This document shows positions 45,268 to 54,825 of a DNA stretch of 64,000 nt, piece after piece. The stretch lies in the NCBI GenBank assembly GCA_014490595.1, contig CP061031.1, positions 1,550,001 through 1,614,000 of the forward strand, written 5' to 3'. Every line of letters begins with the position of its first letter. The stretch's first letter is position 1. The notes below the pieces were generated by a model. The model made no database searches. It was not told the origin of the DNA and saw only the letters and a program-made list of their open reading frames with translations. This stretch comes from Corynebacterium wankanglinii. GTDB lineage: Bacteria; Actinomycetota; Actinomycetes; Mycobacteriales; Mycobacteriaceae. The position numbers were made by a program, and so were the translations under genes.

Positions 45268-47652
45268 ATGACTGCCACCACACCAGCATTCGAGCAGACC
45301 GTCGCAGGACACGTCCGTGCATTCTCCGGCCGCGCGCCGAAAGACTCCACGGTGAAGAAGTTCTGGACGGGCTTGTCCGCCGCCACCGTCGAGCAGTTTG
45401 CAGACAACTGGGCGAACACCCGCAACACCTACAAGAAGTCCCGGCGCGCCGCGTACTTCTCGGCGGAGTTCCTGGAGGGTAGGGCGCTGCTGAATAACCT
45501 GACCAACCTTGGGCTCGTCGATAAGGCGGAGGCTATTGCGAAAGACAACGGCTTCGAGCTTTCGGACGTGCTGGAGGCCGAGCACGACGCCGCGCTGGGC
45601 AACGGCGGCCTGGGCCGCCTCGCCGCCTGTTTCCTGGATTCCGCCGCCACGCAGGACTACCCGCTGACCGGCTACGGCCTGCTGTACCGTTACGGCTTGT
45701 TCCGCCAGGAGTTCGAAGACGGCTTCCAGCGCGAGCACCCGGACGCCTGGAAGGAGTCGTTCTACCCCTTCATCATCCGCCGTGGCTCCGAGCAGCGCAT
45801 CGTGCGCTTCGACGACATGCACGTGCGCGCCATCCCCTACGACATGCCGATTACCGGCTACGGCACGGACAACGCGGGCACGCTGCGCCTGTGGGACGCC
45901 TCCCCGATTGCGGAGTTCGACTACGACGCGTTCAACTCCCAGCGCTTCGCCGACGCGATTTTGGAGCGCGAGTCCGTCCACGACATCACGCGCGTGCTCT
46001 ACCCCAACGACTCCACCTACGCCGGCAAGCTGTTGCGCGTGCGCCAGCAGTACTTCTTCTGCTCCGCCTCGCTGCAGGAGCTGATCAGCGACTACGTCGA
46101 CACCCACGGCGACGACCTGCGCGAGTTCCACAAGTACAACTCCATCCAGCTCAACGACACCCACCCGGTGCTAGGCATCCCGGAGCTCATGCGCCTGCTC
46201 ATGGACGAGCACGGCCTGGGCTGGGACGAAGCGTGGGAGGTGACCACCCACACGTTCGCCTACACCAACCACACGGTGCTGCAAGAGGCGCTGGAAACGT
46301 GGGAGGAATCCATCTTCAAGCAGCTGTTCTGGCGCATCTGGGAGATCGTCGAAGAGATCGACCGCCGCTACCGCCTGGACATGGAGTCCCGCGGCATCGA
46401 TGCCGAGACCGCCCACCACTACTCCCCCGTCCACGACGGGCGTGTGCACATGGCGTGGATCGCCTGCTACGCCTCCTACTCCGTCAACGGTGTGGCGGCG
46501 CTGCACACCGACATCATCAAACGCGACACCCTCGGTTTCTGGCACGGCCTCTACCCGGAGCGCTTCAACAACAAGACCAACGGCGTGACCCCGCGCCGCT
46601 GGCTGCGCATGTGCAACCCGCGTTTAAGCGAGCTTCTGGACCGCCTCGCGGGCTCCGACGAGTGGGTCACCGACCTGTCCAAGCTGCAGGAGCTGCGCCC
46701 GCTTATCGACGACCCGGAGGTCCTCCACGACCTGCGCGAGATCAAAGCCGCCAACAAACGCGACTTCGCCGAGTGGATCGCGGAGCGCCAGGGCGTGGAG
46801 ATCGACCCGGACTCGATCTTCGACACCCAGATTAAGCGCCTCCACGAGTACAAACGCCAGCTGATGAACGCGCTGTACATCCTGGATCTGTACTTCCGCA
46901 TCACCGTCGACGGCGAGCAGGACGTGCCGAAGCGCACCTTCATTTTCGGCGCGAAGGCCGCGCCGGGCTACGTCACCGCCAAGGGCATTATCAAGCTCAT
47001 CAACACCATCGCGGAGCTGGTGAACAACGATCCGGTGGCGTCCAAGTACATCCACGTGGTGTTCGTGGAGAACTACAACGTCTCCCCTGCCGAGCAGATC
47101 ATCCCCGCCACGGACGTCTCCGAGCAGATCTCCACAGCCGGCAAGGAGGCCTCGGGCACCTCCAACATGAAGTTCATGATGAACGGCGCGCTGACGCTGG
47201 GCACCATGGACGGCGCGAACGTGGAGATCGTCGACGCCGTGGGCGAAGACAACGCCTACATCTTCGGCGCGCGCGAAGAAGAGCTGCCGGAGCTGAAGGC
47301 GCACTACAACCCGCGCCAGGTTGCGGAGCAAACGCCGGGGCTGATGCGCGCGCTCGACGCGCTTGTGGACGGCACCTTGGACGACCGCGGCACTGGCGCC
47401 TTCCACGACATCCGCGCCTCGCTTCTGGACGACAACGGCTACGGCGAGCAGGATGTCTACTACGTGCTCGGCGACTTCGCCGCCTACCGCGAGGCCCGCG
47501 ACCGGATGGCGAACGACTACTACGCCGACCCGGACGAGTGGGCCCGCAAGTGCTGGAACAACATCTGCGAATCCGGCCGCTTCTCCTCCGACCGCACCAT
47601 CCGCGACTACGCCGAGGATGTGTGGAAGATCGAGCCCACCCCGATCAATTAA
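45268..47652 (+). CDS. glgP: Glycogen/starch/alpha-glucan phosphorylase
   Basis: GlgP releases glucose-1-phosphate from glycogen or maltodextrin using pyridoxal phosphate. The product is 794 residues, near the standard size. The PLP lysine is in EASGTSNMKFMMNGAL. GNGGLGRLAACF and NDTHPVLGIPELMR are also conserved. The TACGCT 8 bp before the ATG suggests a leaderless mRNA. The related debranching gene glgX lies at the right edge, so the organism stores glycogen. Confidence 0.96.
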   Translation: MTATTPAFEQTVAGHVRAFSGRAPKDSTVKKFWTGLSAATVEQFADNWANTRNTYKKSRRAAYFSAEFLEGRALLNNLTNLGLVDKAEAIAKDNGFELSDVLEAEHDAALGNGGLGRLAACFLDSAATQDYPLTGYGLLYRYGLFRQEFEDGFQREHPDAWKESFYPFIIRRGSEQRIVRFDDMHVRAIPYDMPITGYGTDNAGTLRLWDASPIAEFDYDAFNSQRFADAILERESVHDITRVLYPNDSTYAGKLLRVRQQYFFCSASLQELISDYVDTHGDDLREFHKYNSIQLNDTHPVLGIPELMRLLMDEHGLGWDEAWEVTTHTFAYTNHTVLQEALETWEESIFKQLFWRIWEIVEEIDRRYRLDMESRGIDAETAHHYSPVHDGRVHMAWIACYASYSVNGVAALHTDIIKRDTLGFWHGLYPERFNNKTNGVTPRRWLRMCNPRLSELLDRLAGSDEWVTDLSKLQELRPLIDDPEVLHDLREIKAANKRDFAEWIAERQGVEIDPDSIFDTQIKRLHEYKRQLMNALYILDLYFRITVDGEQDVPKRTFIFGAKAAPGYVTAKGIIKLINTIAELVNNDPVASKYIHVVFVENYNVSPAEQIIPATDVSEQISTAGKEASGTSNMKFMMNGALTLGTMDGANVEIVDAVGEDNAYIFGAREEELPELKAHYNPRQVAEQTPGLMRALDALVDGTLDDRGTGAFHDIRASLLDDNGYGEQDVYYVLGDFAAYREARDRMANDYYADPDEWARKCWNNICESGRFSSDRTIRDYAEDVWKIEPTPIN

Positions 47653-48123
47653 CTAGTCGCGCACCATGCGCTTCAAAGTGATGCCGTCACCCGCGTGGTG
47701 CGTTTCCTCGCCGTCGAAGCGGTAGCCGTGTTTGCGGTAAAACGCCTGGGCGCGCTCGTTGAACTCGGCCACCCACAAAAACGCGGGTTCGCCGGGGTGC
47801 ACGACTGCGTCCATGAGACGCGGGGCGATACCTGATCCGGCCGCCTCCGCTAGCAGGTAGAGGTTGCGCAGCTCGGTTCGCTCGCCGTGCTCGCCCCCTG
47901 GGATGCCGTACGCCATCCCAACCGGGCGGCCATCCACCTCCGCGAGGTAAACCCGGCCGTCCGGCCGCTGGAAGTATTTGGCCCACTCTCGTTCGAGCGG
48001 CTCGTGGTTGTTCAAGACCGCATCAGGGATGTGTCCGCGGAAGGTCTCGGCGCGTGAACGGTTGTGCACGTCGGCAACTGCTGCTGCGTCTTTCGCGCCG
48101 GCTGGCCGGATTGTGGCGTTCAT
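47653..48123 (-). CDS. GNAT family N-acetyltransferase
   Basis: This is a 156-residue acetyltransferase of the GNAT fold; the substrate is unknown. LYLLAEAAGSGIAPRLMDA is the acetyl-CoA-binding motif A region, and the C-terminal AQAFYRKHGYRF is the usual motif B part. It is convergent with glgP (1 bp apart) and divergent from pabAB across 29 bp. TAGCGT ends 8 bp before the ATG, so the mRNA is probably leaderless. Confidence 0.85.
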   Translation of the reverse strand: MNATIRPAGAKDAAAVADVHNRSRAETFRGHIPDAVLNNHEPLEREWAKYFQRPDGRVYLAEVDGRPVGMAYGIPGGEHGERTELRNLYLLAEAAGSGIAPRLMDAVVHPGEPAFLWVAEFNERAQAFYRKHGYRFDGEETHHAGDGITLKRMVRD

Positions 48124-48131
48124 GCGCGTTA

Positions 48132-48137
48132 ACGCTA
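48132..48137 (-). promoter_or_regulatory. -10 hexamer for a leaderless GNAT mRNA
   Basis: On the minus strand TAGCGT ends 8 bp before the ATG. It abuts the plus-strand hexamer. Confidence 0.45.
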
Positions 48138-48143
48138 TACGAT
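48138..48143 (+). promoter_or_regulatory. -10 hexamer for pabAB
   Basis: TACGAT ends 9 bp before ATG 48153. It directly abuts the divergent GNAT hexamer. Confidence 0.4.
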
Positions 48144-48152
48144 TCCACGGCG

Positions 48153-49994
48153 ATGATCCTGCTCATTGACAATTACGATTCGTACACGTTCAACCTCGCC
48201 CACCTCATCGCGGAGGCAGCCGGGCGCGAACCGCTCGTCGTCCCCGCGGGCGAAGCTGCGGACCTACCGGAGCGTGTGCGCGCCGGCGAGTTCAGCCACG
48301 TGGTCATCTCCCCCGGCCCCGGCACCCCGGAGCGCGAGGAGGACTTCGGCGCGTCGCGCCGCGTGATCCAGGCCGCCGCTGACGCGGACATCCCGCTGCT
48401 CGGCGTCTGCCTCGGCCACCAAGGGCTGGGCCTGCTCGCCGGCGGGCGCGTTGACCGCGCCCCGGAGCCGCGCCACGGGTTCGTCTCCACCGTCACCCAT
48501 TCCGGAGAAGGCATCTTTGCCGGCATTCCGCAGGACTTCGAGGTGGTGCGCTACCACTCGCTGCACGTGGAGGAGCACCCCGGCATCACCGTCCACGCCC
48601 GCAGCGAAGACGGGGTGATCCAGGCGCTCAAAGTCGACGGCCTGAATCACTGGGGCGTGCAGTTCCACCCCGAATCCGTGCTCACCCAACACGGGGCGGC
48701 GATCCTGCGCAACTTCCTGGGCGGCTGGCATCTCCTCCACCGCGAGGTGCCCGGCGCGCTCGACTGCCAGCGCGTGTTTCACGCCATCCGCGAAGACGGC
48801 AACGACGCGTTCTTTCTCGACTCCGCCGATTCTCGCGGGCGCTTTTCCATCCTCGGCGACACCGCAGGGCCGCTTTCGCGCTCCATGAGCTATTCGCTTG
48901 ACGACGGCGACATTCTGGACACCCTCGAGCAGGAGCTATCCACGCCGCTCTATGGCGCACCGGACCTGCCGTTTAGCGGCGGGTGGATCGGCTACCTGGG
49001 CTACGAGTGCGCGCAGCTAACTTTGCCGATCACGCTGCGCCACCGTTCGCCGTACCCGGACGCCTACTTTGTCCGGCCGCAGTCGTTTATCGTCTACGAC
49101 CATGCTGCCGAGGTGGCTCACCTGTGCGTGCTGGCAGGCGAGGGTTCCGCAGAGCTCCTCGCACGGCTGGGCGACAAGCTGAGCGGGGCCGAGGAAGCGG
49201 AAGGGGCGCGGATAGGCAACGGCTCCTGGAGCAACCCCGACTACCTGGGCAGCATCGAGCGGGCTCAGGAGCTGCTGCGCGCGGGTGAGAGCTACGAGGT
49301 GTGCCTGACCGACACCTACACCGCCGCCGCCACAGGCGATCTCTACCCCGCACTGCGCGAACACAATCCCGCCCCCTACGCCGCACACCTGGTTTTCAAC
49401 GGCGTGGAGGTCGCCAGCGCCTCGCCCGAGCGCTTCCTCACCGTGCGCGGGCGCGAAGTTGAAGCGAAGCCGATCAAAGGCACTGTCGCCGCCGATCAGG
49501 ACCCGGCGCTGCTAGCGGATGAAAAGACGCGTGCGGAGAACCTGATGATCGTGGACCTGCTACGCAACGACCTTTCCCGCGTCTGCGACCCAGGCACCGT
49601 CCGAGTACCGGCCCTCATGCAGGTGGAAAGCTACGCGACGGTGCACCAGTTGGTCTCCACCATCACCGGCCGCCTGCGCGAGGGGTGCACCGCCATCGAC
49701 GCTGTGCGCGCGACCTTCCCGCCCGGCTCCATGACCGGCGCGCCGAAGCTTCGCACGTGCGAGATCATCGACAGGCTCGAGACCTCCCCGCGCGGCGTGT
49801 ACTCCGGCGCGTTGGGGTATTTCGGTTTCGACGGCCAGGCGGACCTGTCGGTGGTCATCCGGACCGCGGTGCGCGCCGGCGACACAATGACTGTGGGTGC
49901 CGGGGGCGCGATCGTGCTGGCCTCCGACCCAACGGCCGAACTCGCCGAGCGCAACCTCAAGGCACAGTCGGTACTGGGAGCCTTCGATGCGTAG
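48153..49994 (+). CDS. pabB: Aminodeoxychorismate synthase, fused PabA-PabB
   Basis: This enzyme makes 4-amino-4-deoxychorismate for folate synthesis. The 613-residue protein fuses a glutaminase (residues about 1-190, nucleophile Cys in GVCLGHQ, with VQFHPES) to a chorismate-binding domain. The Lys of PIKGT marks PabB rather than anthranilate synthase. LIVDLLRNDLSRV-type and PPGSMTGAPK segments are conserved. The stop overlaps the next gene, pabC, by 8 bp. Confidence 0.94.
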   Translation: MILLIDNYDSYTFNLAHLIAEAAGREPLVVPAGEAADLPERVRAGEFSHVVISPGPGTPEREEDFGASRRVIQAAADADIPLLGVCLGHQGLGLLAGGRVDRAPEPRHGFVSTVTHSGEGIFAGIPQDFEVVRYHSLHVEEHPGITVHARSEDGVIQALKVDGLNHWGVQFHPESVLTQHGAAILRNFLGGWHLLHREVPGALDCQRVFHAIREDGNDAFFLDSADSRGRFSILGDTAGPLSRSMSYSLDDGDILDTLEQELSTPLYGAPDLPFSGGWIGYLGYECAQLTLPITLRHRSPYPDAYFVRPQSFIVYDHAAEVAHLCVLAGEGSAELLARLGDKLSGAEEAEGARIGNGSWSNPDYLGSIERAQELLRAGESYEVCLTDTYTAAATGDLYPALREHNPAPYAAHLVFNGVEVASASPERFLTVRGREVEAKPIKGTVAADQDPALLADEKTRAENLMIVDLLRNDLSRVCDPGTVRVPALMQVESYATVHQLVSTITGRLREGCTAIDAVRATFPPGSMTGAPKLRTCEIIDRLETSPRGVYSGALGYFGFDGQADLSVVIRTAVRAGDTMTVGAGGAIVLASDPTAELAERNLKAQSVLGAFDA

Positions 49995-50778
49995 GTACGT
50001 CTGGCGCGGCGACTTCGTCCCGCGCGATCTCTCCGACGGGCCCCTCGATGTCGCCGACTCCTGGCGCCACTCGTCCGGGCGCACCAACGGTCTGGGGCTG
50101 CACCTCGCGCGTTTTACTCGCTCGGCTGGGCCGCTGCCCGAAGGCTTCGTCGATAAGCTCATGCCGCTTTTGCAGGAGGGCGAGTTATTTCCCCGCATCG
50201 CGCTGTCGCAAGGACAATTGCTTCTCGACGTCCGCCCCGCCCCTTCTCCTCGCCCCACCACTGCCCTGACCTATGCGCCTGCCCCCGACCCGCGAACCCA
50301 GCCCGAGGTCAAAGGCCCCGACTTCGCCGCGTTTTCCGCATACCGTTCGCGGTACCAGGCCGACGGCACGGACGACACGGTGATCGTCGGTAGGCACGGC
50401 GCCATGCTGGAGACCACCACCGGCGCGCTCGCGATGTGGGATGGTGACACCCTCTGCGTTCCCGACGGCGTGTGGCTGCCGAGCGTGACATTGCACCAGG
50501 TTTTTGCGCGGGCTCAGCGGCTAGGCATCCGCGTGGAGCGGCGTCGGCTCAAACCCGAACCCGCCACCGAGCACCCGCTGTGGTTCCTCAACTCCCTGCA
50601 CGGCATCAGCCCGGTGCGCGAGCTGCACGTCGGCGACACCGTGGTCGCGCCCCCGGCACACCCTTGTTTCGACGAGTGGCGCGATTGGTGGTGGGGCGGC
50701 TTCGCGGTCGAATTACCGGGCTCTGGCTTGAGCTGTACCGCTGCTACCACCTCGGTCTGGACATCCCGACAGAGTTAA
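49987..50778 (+). CDS. pabC: Aminodeoxychorismate lyase-like class IV aminotransferase, probably truncated by a frameshift
   Basis: PabC converts aminodeoxychorismate to 4-aminobenzoate and pyruvate with PLP. The 263 residues match the family in place and context but have few strong marks (LETTTGALAMWDGD, and the C-terminal NSLHGISPVREL). After WWWGGF the frame reads on into a non-conserved tail. With one extra C at 50703 it reads RGRITGLWLELYRCYHLG and continues to TAG 50859-50861, adding an acidic tail ending NYAAA. I think the real gene ends at 50861. pabAB and pabC are translationally coupled. Confidence 0.78.
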   Translation: MRRYVWRGDFVPRDLSDGPLDVADSWRHSSGRTNGLGLHLARFTRSAGPLPEGFVDKLMPLLQEGELFPRIALSQGQLLLDVRPAPSPRPTTALTYAPAPDPRTQPEVKGPDFAAFSAYRSRYQADGTDDTVIVGRHGAMLETTTGALAMWDGDTLCVPDGVWLPSVTLHQVFARAQRLGIRVERRRLKPEPATEHPLWFLNSLHGISPVRELHVGDTVVAPPAHPCFDEWRDWWWGGFAVELPGSGLSCTAATTSVWTSRQS

Positions 50779-50844
50779 GCCCACCAGACGAGGACATCGA
50801 CCACGACGCCGAAGAATCGGAAACGCCAACCGCCGGGCTCAAAA

Positions 50845-50896
50845 ACTATGCAGCCGCATAGTGGAATCGGCCCGGGAGACTATGCAGCTGCATAGT
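50845..50896. repeat. Pair of 18-bp palindromes between pabC and the UvrA-like gene
   Basis: ACTATGCAGCTGCATAGT (50879-50896) is a perfect palindrome. ACTATGCAGCCGCATAGT (50845-50862) differs by one base. They lie 16 bp apart between two convergent genes. They could be hairpins acting as terminators or a protein-binding repeat. Confidence 0.85.
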
Positions 50897-50912
50897 CCCC
50901 GCTTACAGCAAC

Positions 50913-53333
50913 CTACGCTGATCGCTCCGCCAGCACCTTTCCGGTGGCGGTGTCGCGCTCGGCCAGCTCGGCTGGGGAGCCGGTAGCGACGATCTGCCCG
51001 CCGTCGGCGCCGGCGCCCGGGCCCATCTCAATCACGCGGTCAGCTTGCGCGATCACGGAGAGGTCGTGCTCGACCACGATCACGGTCTGCCCCGCGTCGA
51101 CAAGGCTGTTAAGTTCCTTGGTCAGCAGCGCGACATCGGCCGGGTGCAGCCCGGTGGTCGGCTCGTCCAGCAGGTACACGGTGTGGCCCCGGCGCGAGTT
51201 GCGGGAGCGCTGCAGCTCGGTGGCCAGCTTGATGCGCTGCGCCTCACCGCCGGAAAGCTCCGGCGCGCCTTGCCCGAGCCGCAGGTAGCCCAGCCCCACC
51301 GCTTGCAGGGTTTCCACAGCACGCAGAATCTTCGGCTCGTCGGTGAACACGTCCGCGGCCTCGTCGACGGTGAGGTCGAGCACCTGCGCGATATTGAATC
51401 CCTCCCAGGTCACCTCCAACGTCTCGTCGTTGTAGCGCGCACCGCCGCAGTCCGGGCAGGTGGTGTAGGAGCCGGGCAGGAACACCAGCTCAACCTCGAT
51501 CTTGCCGGCGCCGCCGCAGGTTGGGCACTGGCCTTGCTTCACGTTGTAGGAAAAGCGCGACACGGTCCACTTGCGGCGCTTTGCCTCGTCGGTGCTGGCG
51601 AACAGCTTGCGCACGCCGTCAAAGAGCCCGGTGTACGTCGCCAGCGTTGAGCGCGGCGTGCGCCCGATGGGTTTCTGGGTGATCTGTACCACGCGGCTGA
51701 CAGCATCGAAGCCTTCTTGCTTATCGACGTTCCATCCGGCCTCCCCCGCCCCAGCGCCGTCCGCCGCGTCATCGTCCTCCTCGACAACGGTGGACGCCGC
51801 CTCCCGCAGCACACTGGCGAGCACGGTGCTCACCAGCGTGGACTTACCGGAGCCGGACACGCCCGCCACAGCGGTGAACTGACCCATTCCAAACGACACG
51901 TCGAGGCCCTCGATGGAGCGGGCGTGCACGCCGGACAGGGTCAGTTCGCCGGTGGCGGACCGGGGGGCGTCGTTCAACGACAGAGTCCGGTTGGCAAGGG
52001 CGCGCGCGGTAGGCGCATCACCGGTGTACTCGCTGGTGGGACCCGCGTACACCACTTCGCCGCCGCGCTCGCCTGCGAGCGGGCCCACGTCAACCAGGTA
52101 ATCAGTCTGGGCCACCAGCTCCATGTCGTGCTCGACCAGGAGTACGGAGTTACCGGCGTCGATGAACCGGCGGCAGATTTCCAGTACCGCGCCGCGCTCG
52201 GAGGGGTGTAGGCCCGCGGACGGCTCGTCAAGCACGTACGCCACGCCAAACAAACCGGAACGCAGCTGGGCGGACAGGCGGATTCGCTGCAGCTCACCGG
52301 CGGACAGAGTCGGCGCGGGACGATCCAGACTCAGGTGCGCCAGGCCCAGGTCAAGCGCGGACTGCAGCGCGGGCAGGATCTGCTTGAGCAGCAGATCCTC
52401 TGCGGTACCGTCCGCTGGTTCCTGCGCGGCGAGCACGGAGTGCACCTGGTCGAGGGGTAAAGCGCCCAGCTCGTCGATAGGCATGCCTGCGTAGGTCACC
52501 TTGAGGGCCTCCGGGTTGAGGCGGCGGCCGTGGCAGGTCTCGCAGACGCGCGACTCCATGTAGGACAGCACGCGCTTGCGCAGCGTATCGGACTGGGTTT
52601 CGGCGAGCGTATTGGTCAAATACGACGCCACGGAACGCCACGTGCCTTTGTAATTGCGCTGGATCTGGTCCTCGCCGCGCAGGGGCTTGACGGTGACCAC
52701 GGGGCGCTCCTCGGTGAACAGGATCCACTCACGGTCATCTTTTGGCAGGTCCTGCCAGGGCGAATCCAGGTCATAGCCGAGCGTTGCCAGGATGTCGTGG
52801 AAGTTTTTGCCCGCCCACGCGCCGGGCCAGGCCTGGATCGCGCCGTCCTCGATGGACAGCGTCGGGTCCGGCACCATGGACTCCTCGGTGGGTTCGTGCA
52901 CCACACCGGTGCCCTGGCACGTCGGGCACATGCCCTCCGGCGTGTTCGGGGAAAATGAGTCGGAGTACAGCCCCTTCGGGTTGTCGCCTGCGCGCGAGTA
53001 CAGCAGGCGGATGCTGTTGGACAGCGCGGAAACTGTGCCCACGGTCGAGCGCGCGCCGCCGCCGGAGGTGGACTGCTCCAGCGCCACCGTCGGCGGCAGG
53101 CCCTCCACGGAACCGACCTGCGGGTCCACCGCAGACCCGATAAGCCTGCGGGCAAACGGCGCGACCGACTCCAGGTAGCGCCGCTGGCCTTCGCCGTGGA
53201 TAGTGCCGAACGCCAGAGAAGACTTACCGGAGCCGGACACCCCGGTCACCGCCACGAGCGTGCCGCGCGGGATGTCCACATCCACGTTGCGGAGGTTGTG
53301 CAGGTGGGCGTCTCGAACCTTGATACCAGTCAT
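50913..53333 (-). CDS. UvrA-like ABC ATPase lacking the UvrB-binding domain
   Basis: This is an 806-residue duplicated ABC protein with both Walker A motifs (GVSGSGKSSLAFG and GVSGSGKSTLVS), ABC signatures (LSAGELQRIRLSAQ, LSGGEAQRIKLA) and two Walker B sites (YVLDEPSAG, LLDEPTTG). The zinc modules CPTCQG and CPTCGGAGK are present. It is about 150 residues shorter than housekeeping UvrA, consistent with loss of the UvrB-binding part. Such UvrA2/DrrC-type proteins are linked to resistance to DNA-intercalating drugs. TACGCT ends 7 bp before the ATG. Confidence 0.9.
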   Translation of the reverse strand: MTGIKVRDAHLHNLRNVDVDIPRGTLVAVTGVSGSGKSSLAFGTIHGEGQRRYLESVAPFARRLIGSAVDPQVGSVEGLPPTVALEQSTSGGGARSTVGTVSALSNSIRLLYSRAGDNPKGLYSDSFSPNTPEGMCPTCQGTGVVHEPTEESMVPDPTLSIEDGAIQAWPGAWAGKNFHDILATLGYDLDSPWQDLPKDDREWILFTEERPVVTVKPLRGEDQIQRNYKGTWRSVASYLTNTLAETQSDTLRKRVLSYMESRVCETCHGRRLNPEALKVTYAGMPIDELGALPLDQVHSVLAAQEPADGTAEDLLLKQILPALQSALDLGLAHLSLDRPAPTLSAGELQRIRLSAQLRSGLFGVAYVLDEPSAGLHPSERGAVLEICRRFIDAGNSVLLVEHDMELVAQTDYLVDVGPLAGERGGEVVYAGPTSEYTGDAPTARALANRTLSLNDAPRSATGELTLSGVHARSIEGLDVSFGMGQFTAVAGVSGSGKSTLVSTVLASVLREAASTVVEEDDDAADGAGAGEAGWNVDKQEGFDAVSRVVQITQKPIGRTPRSTLATYTGLFDGVRKLFASTDEAKRRKWTVSRFSYNVKQGQCPTCGGAGKIEVELVFLPGSYTTCPDCGGARYNDETLEVTWEGFNIAQVLDLTVDEAADVFTDEPKILRAVETLQAVGLGYLRLGQGAPELSGGEAQRIKLATELQRSRNSRRGHTVYLLDEPTTGLHPADVALLTKELNSLVDAGQTVIVVEHDLSVIAQADRVIEMGPGAGADGGQIVATGSPAELAERDTATGKVLAERSA

Positions 53334-53340
53334 GGCACCC

Positions 53341-53346
53341 AGCGTA
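53341..53346 (-). promoter_or_regulatory. -10 hexamer for a leaderless UvrA-like mRNA
   Basis: On the minus strand TACGCT ends 7 bp before the ATG. Confidence 0.5.
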
Positions 53347-53358
53347 GGCCCCGCCGAA

Positions 53359-54786
53359 CTACTGCGGGCTGCGGGTGTCCTCGCCCAGCTGGTGCACGTG
53401 GATAGTGTTCGTCGTGCCCGCTACCCCGGGCGGGGTGCCGGCAACCACAACCATGGTGTCGCCCTCGTTGTACTGCTCCATAGCGAGCAGCTGGCGGTCC
53501 ACCACCTTGATCATGTCGTCGGTGCTGTGGACCTGCTCGCACAGGAACGTCTCCGCGCCCCACGTCATGGCCAGCTGCGAGCGCACCTGCTGGACTGGCG
53601 TGAACACCAGCAGCGGCAGTTCCGGGTGCAGGCGAGCCACGCGACGAGCCGTGTCACCGGAGGTGGTGAAGGTGACAATGGCCCGGGCGTTCAGGCGGTC
53701 CGCAATGTCGTTGGCGGAGTAGGACACCACGCCGCGCTTCGTGCGTGGAATGTGGTTGAGCGGCGGCACGTCCCCCATAGTCTCAGCGGAACGCACGATG
53801 CGACTCATTGTGCGCACCACGTTGTGCGGGTCCACGCCCACGGACGTCTCGCCGGAGAGCATGACCGCATCAGCGCCGTCGAGCACCGCGTTCGCCACAT
53901 CGGAGGCCTCGGCACGGGTCGGCCGGGAGTTCTCGATCATGGAATCGAGCATTTGCGTAGCCACGATCACCGGCTTCGCGTTCTCGCGCGCAATCTGGAT
54001 CACGCGCTTTTGCACCGCCGGCACCTGCTCGAGTGGGATCTCGACGCCGAGGTCGCCGCGCGCGACCATCACAGCATCAAACGCCAGGATGATGGATTCA
54101 AGCGCGTCGACAGCTTCGGGCTTTTCAAGCTTCGCCACCACGGGCACCCGCCGACCAACCTCATCCATGATCTCGTGCACGAGCTCGACATCCGCCGGGG
54201 AGCGCACGAACGACAGCGCGATGATGTCTACGCCCAGACGCAGGGCAAAGCGCAGGTCCTCTTTGTCCTTTTCACTCAGCGCTGGCACGGAGATGTCCAT
54301 GCCCGGCAGGGAAACGCCCTTGTTGTTGGACACTGGTCCGCCCTCGGTGACGCGGCAGACCACGTCGTTGCCCTCTACCTGGGTGCAGACAAGCCCCACC
54401 TTGCCGTCGTCCACCAACAGCCTGTCGCCCGGTTTCGCGTCTAGCGCAAGCTGCTTGTAGGTGGTGGACACGCGGTCGTGCGTACCCTCTACGTCATCGA
54501 CGGTGATACGGACAGTCTCGCCCGTTTCCCAGTAGGTTTTCCCGTCGCCCTCGAAACGGCCGAGGCGGATCTTCGGCCCCTGCAAGTCCGCGAGGATGCC
54601 CACCGCGTGACCGGTCTCGTCGGTCGCCTCGCGGACCCAATGGTAATTCTGCTCGTGGTCCGGGTAGTCCCCATGCGAGAAGTTCAGCCGCGCCACATCC
54701 ATACCATCGCGCACCAGCCCGAGAATCGCCTCCTTGCTGGCCACAGCCGGGCCGAGGGTGCAGACGATCTTTGTCCTTCTATCCAC
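53359..54786 (-). CDS. pyk: Pyruvate kinase
   Basis: Pyruvate kinase makes ATP and pyruvate from phosphoenolpyruvate in glycolysis. The 475-residue protein opens VDRRTKIVCTLGPAV (GTG 54786). It has LNFSHGD, DLQGPKIRLG, the active-site block AKLEKPEAVDAL and MVARGDLGVEIP. An in-frame ATG at 54825 would add 13 residues; known corynebacterial enzymes start close to the GTG. It follows lgt by 39 bp. Confidence 0.94.
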   Translation of the reverse strand: MDRRTKIVCTLGPAVASKEAILGLVRDGMDVARLNFSHGDYPDHEQNYHWVREATDETGHAVGILADLQGPKIRLGRFEGDGKTYWETGETVRITVDDVEGTHDRVSTTYKQLALDAKPGDRLLVDDGKVGLVCTQVEGNDVVCRVTEGGPVSNNKGVSLPGMDISVPALSEKDKEDLRFALRLGVDIIALSFVRSPADVELVHEIMDEVGRRVPVVAKLEKPEAVDALESIILAFDAVMVARGDLGVEIPLEQVPAVQKRVIQIARENAKPVIVATQMLDSMIENSRPTRAEASDVANAVLDGADAVMLSGETSVGVDPHNVVRTMSRIVRSAETMGDVPPLNHIPRTKRGVVSYSANDIADRLNARAIVTFTTSGDTARRVARLHPELPLLVFTPVQQVRSQLAMTWGAETFLCEQVHSTDDMIKVVDRQLLAMEQYNEGDTMVVVAGTPPGVAGTTNTIHVHQLGEDTRSPQ

Positions 54787-54825
54787 GTGTACCAACCTCA
54801 CCTTCGTCGGTTTCTTGCGCGTCAT

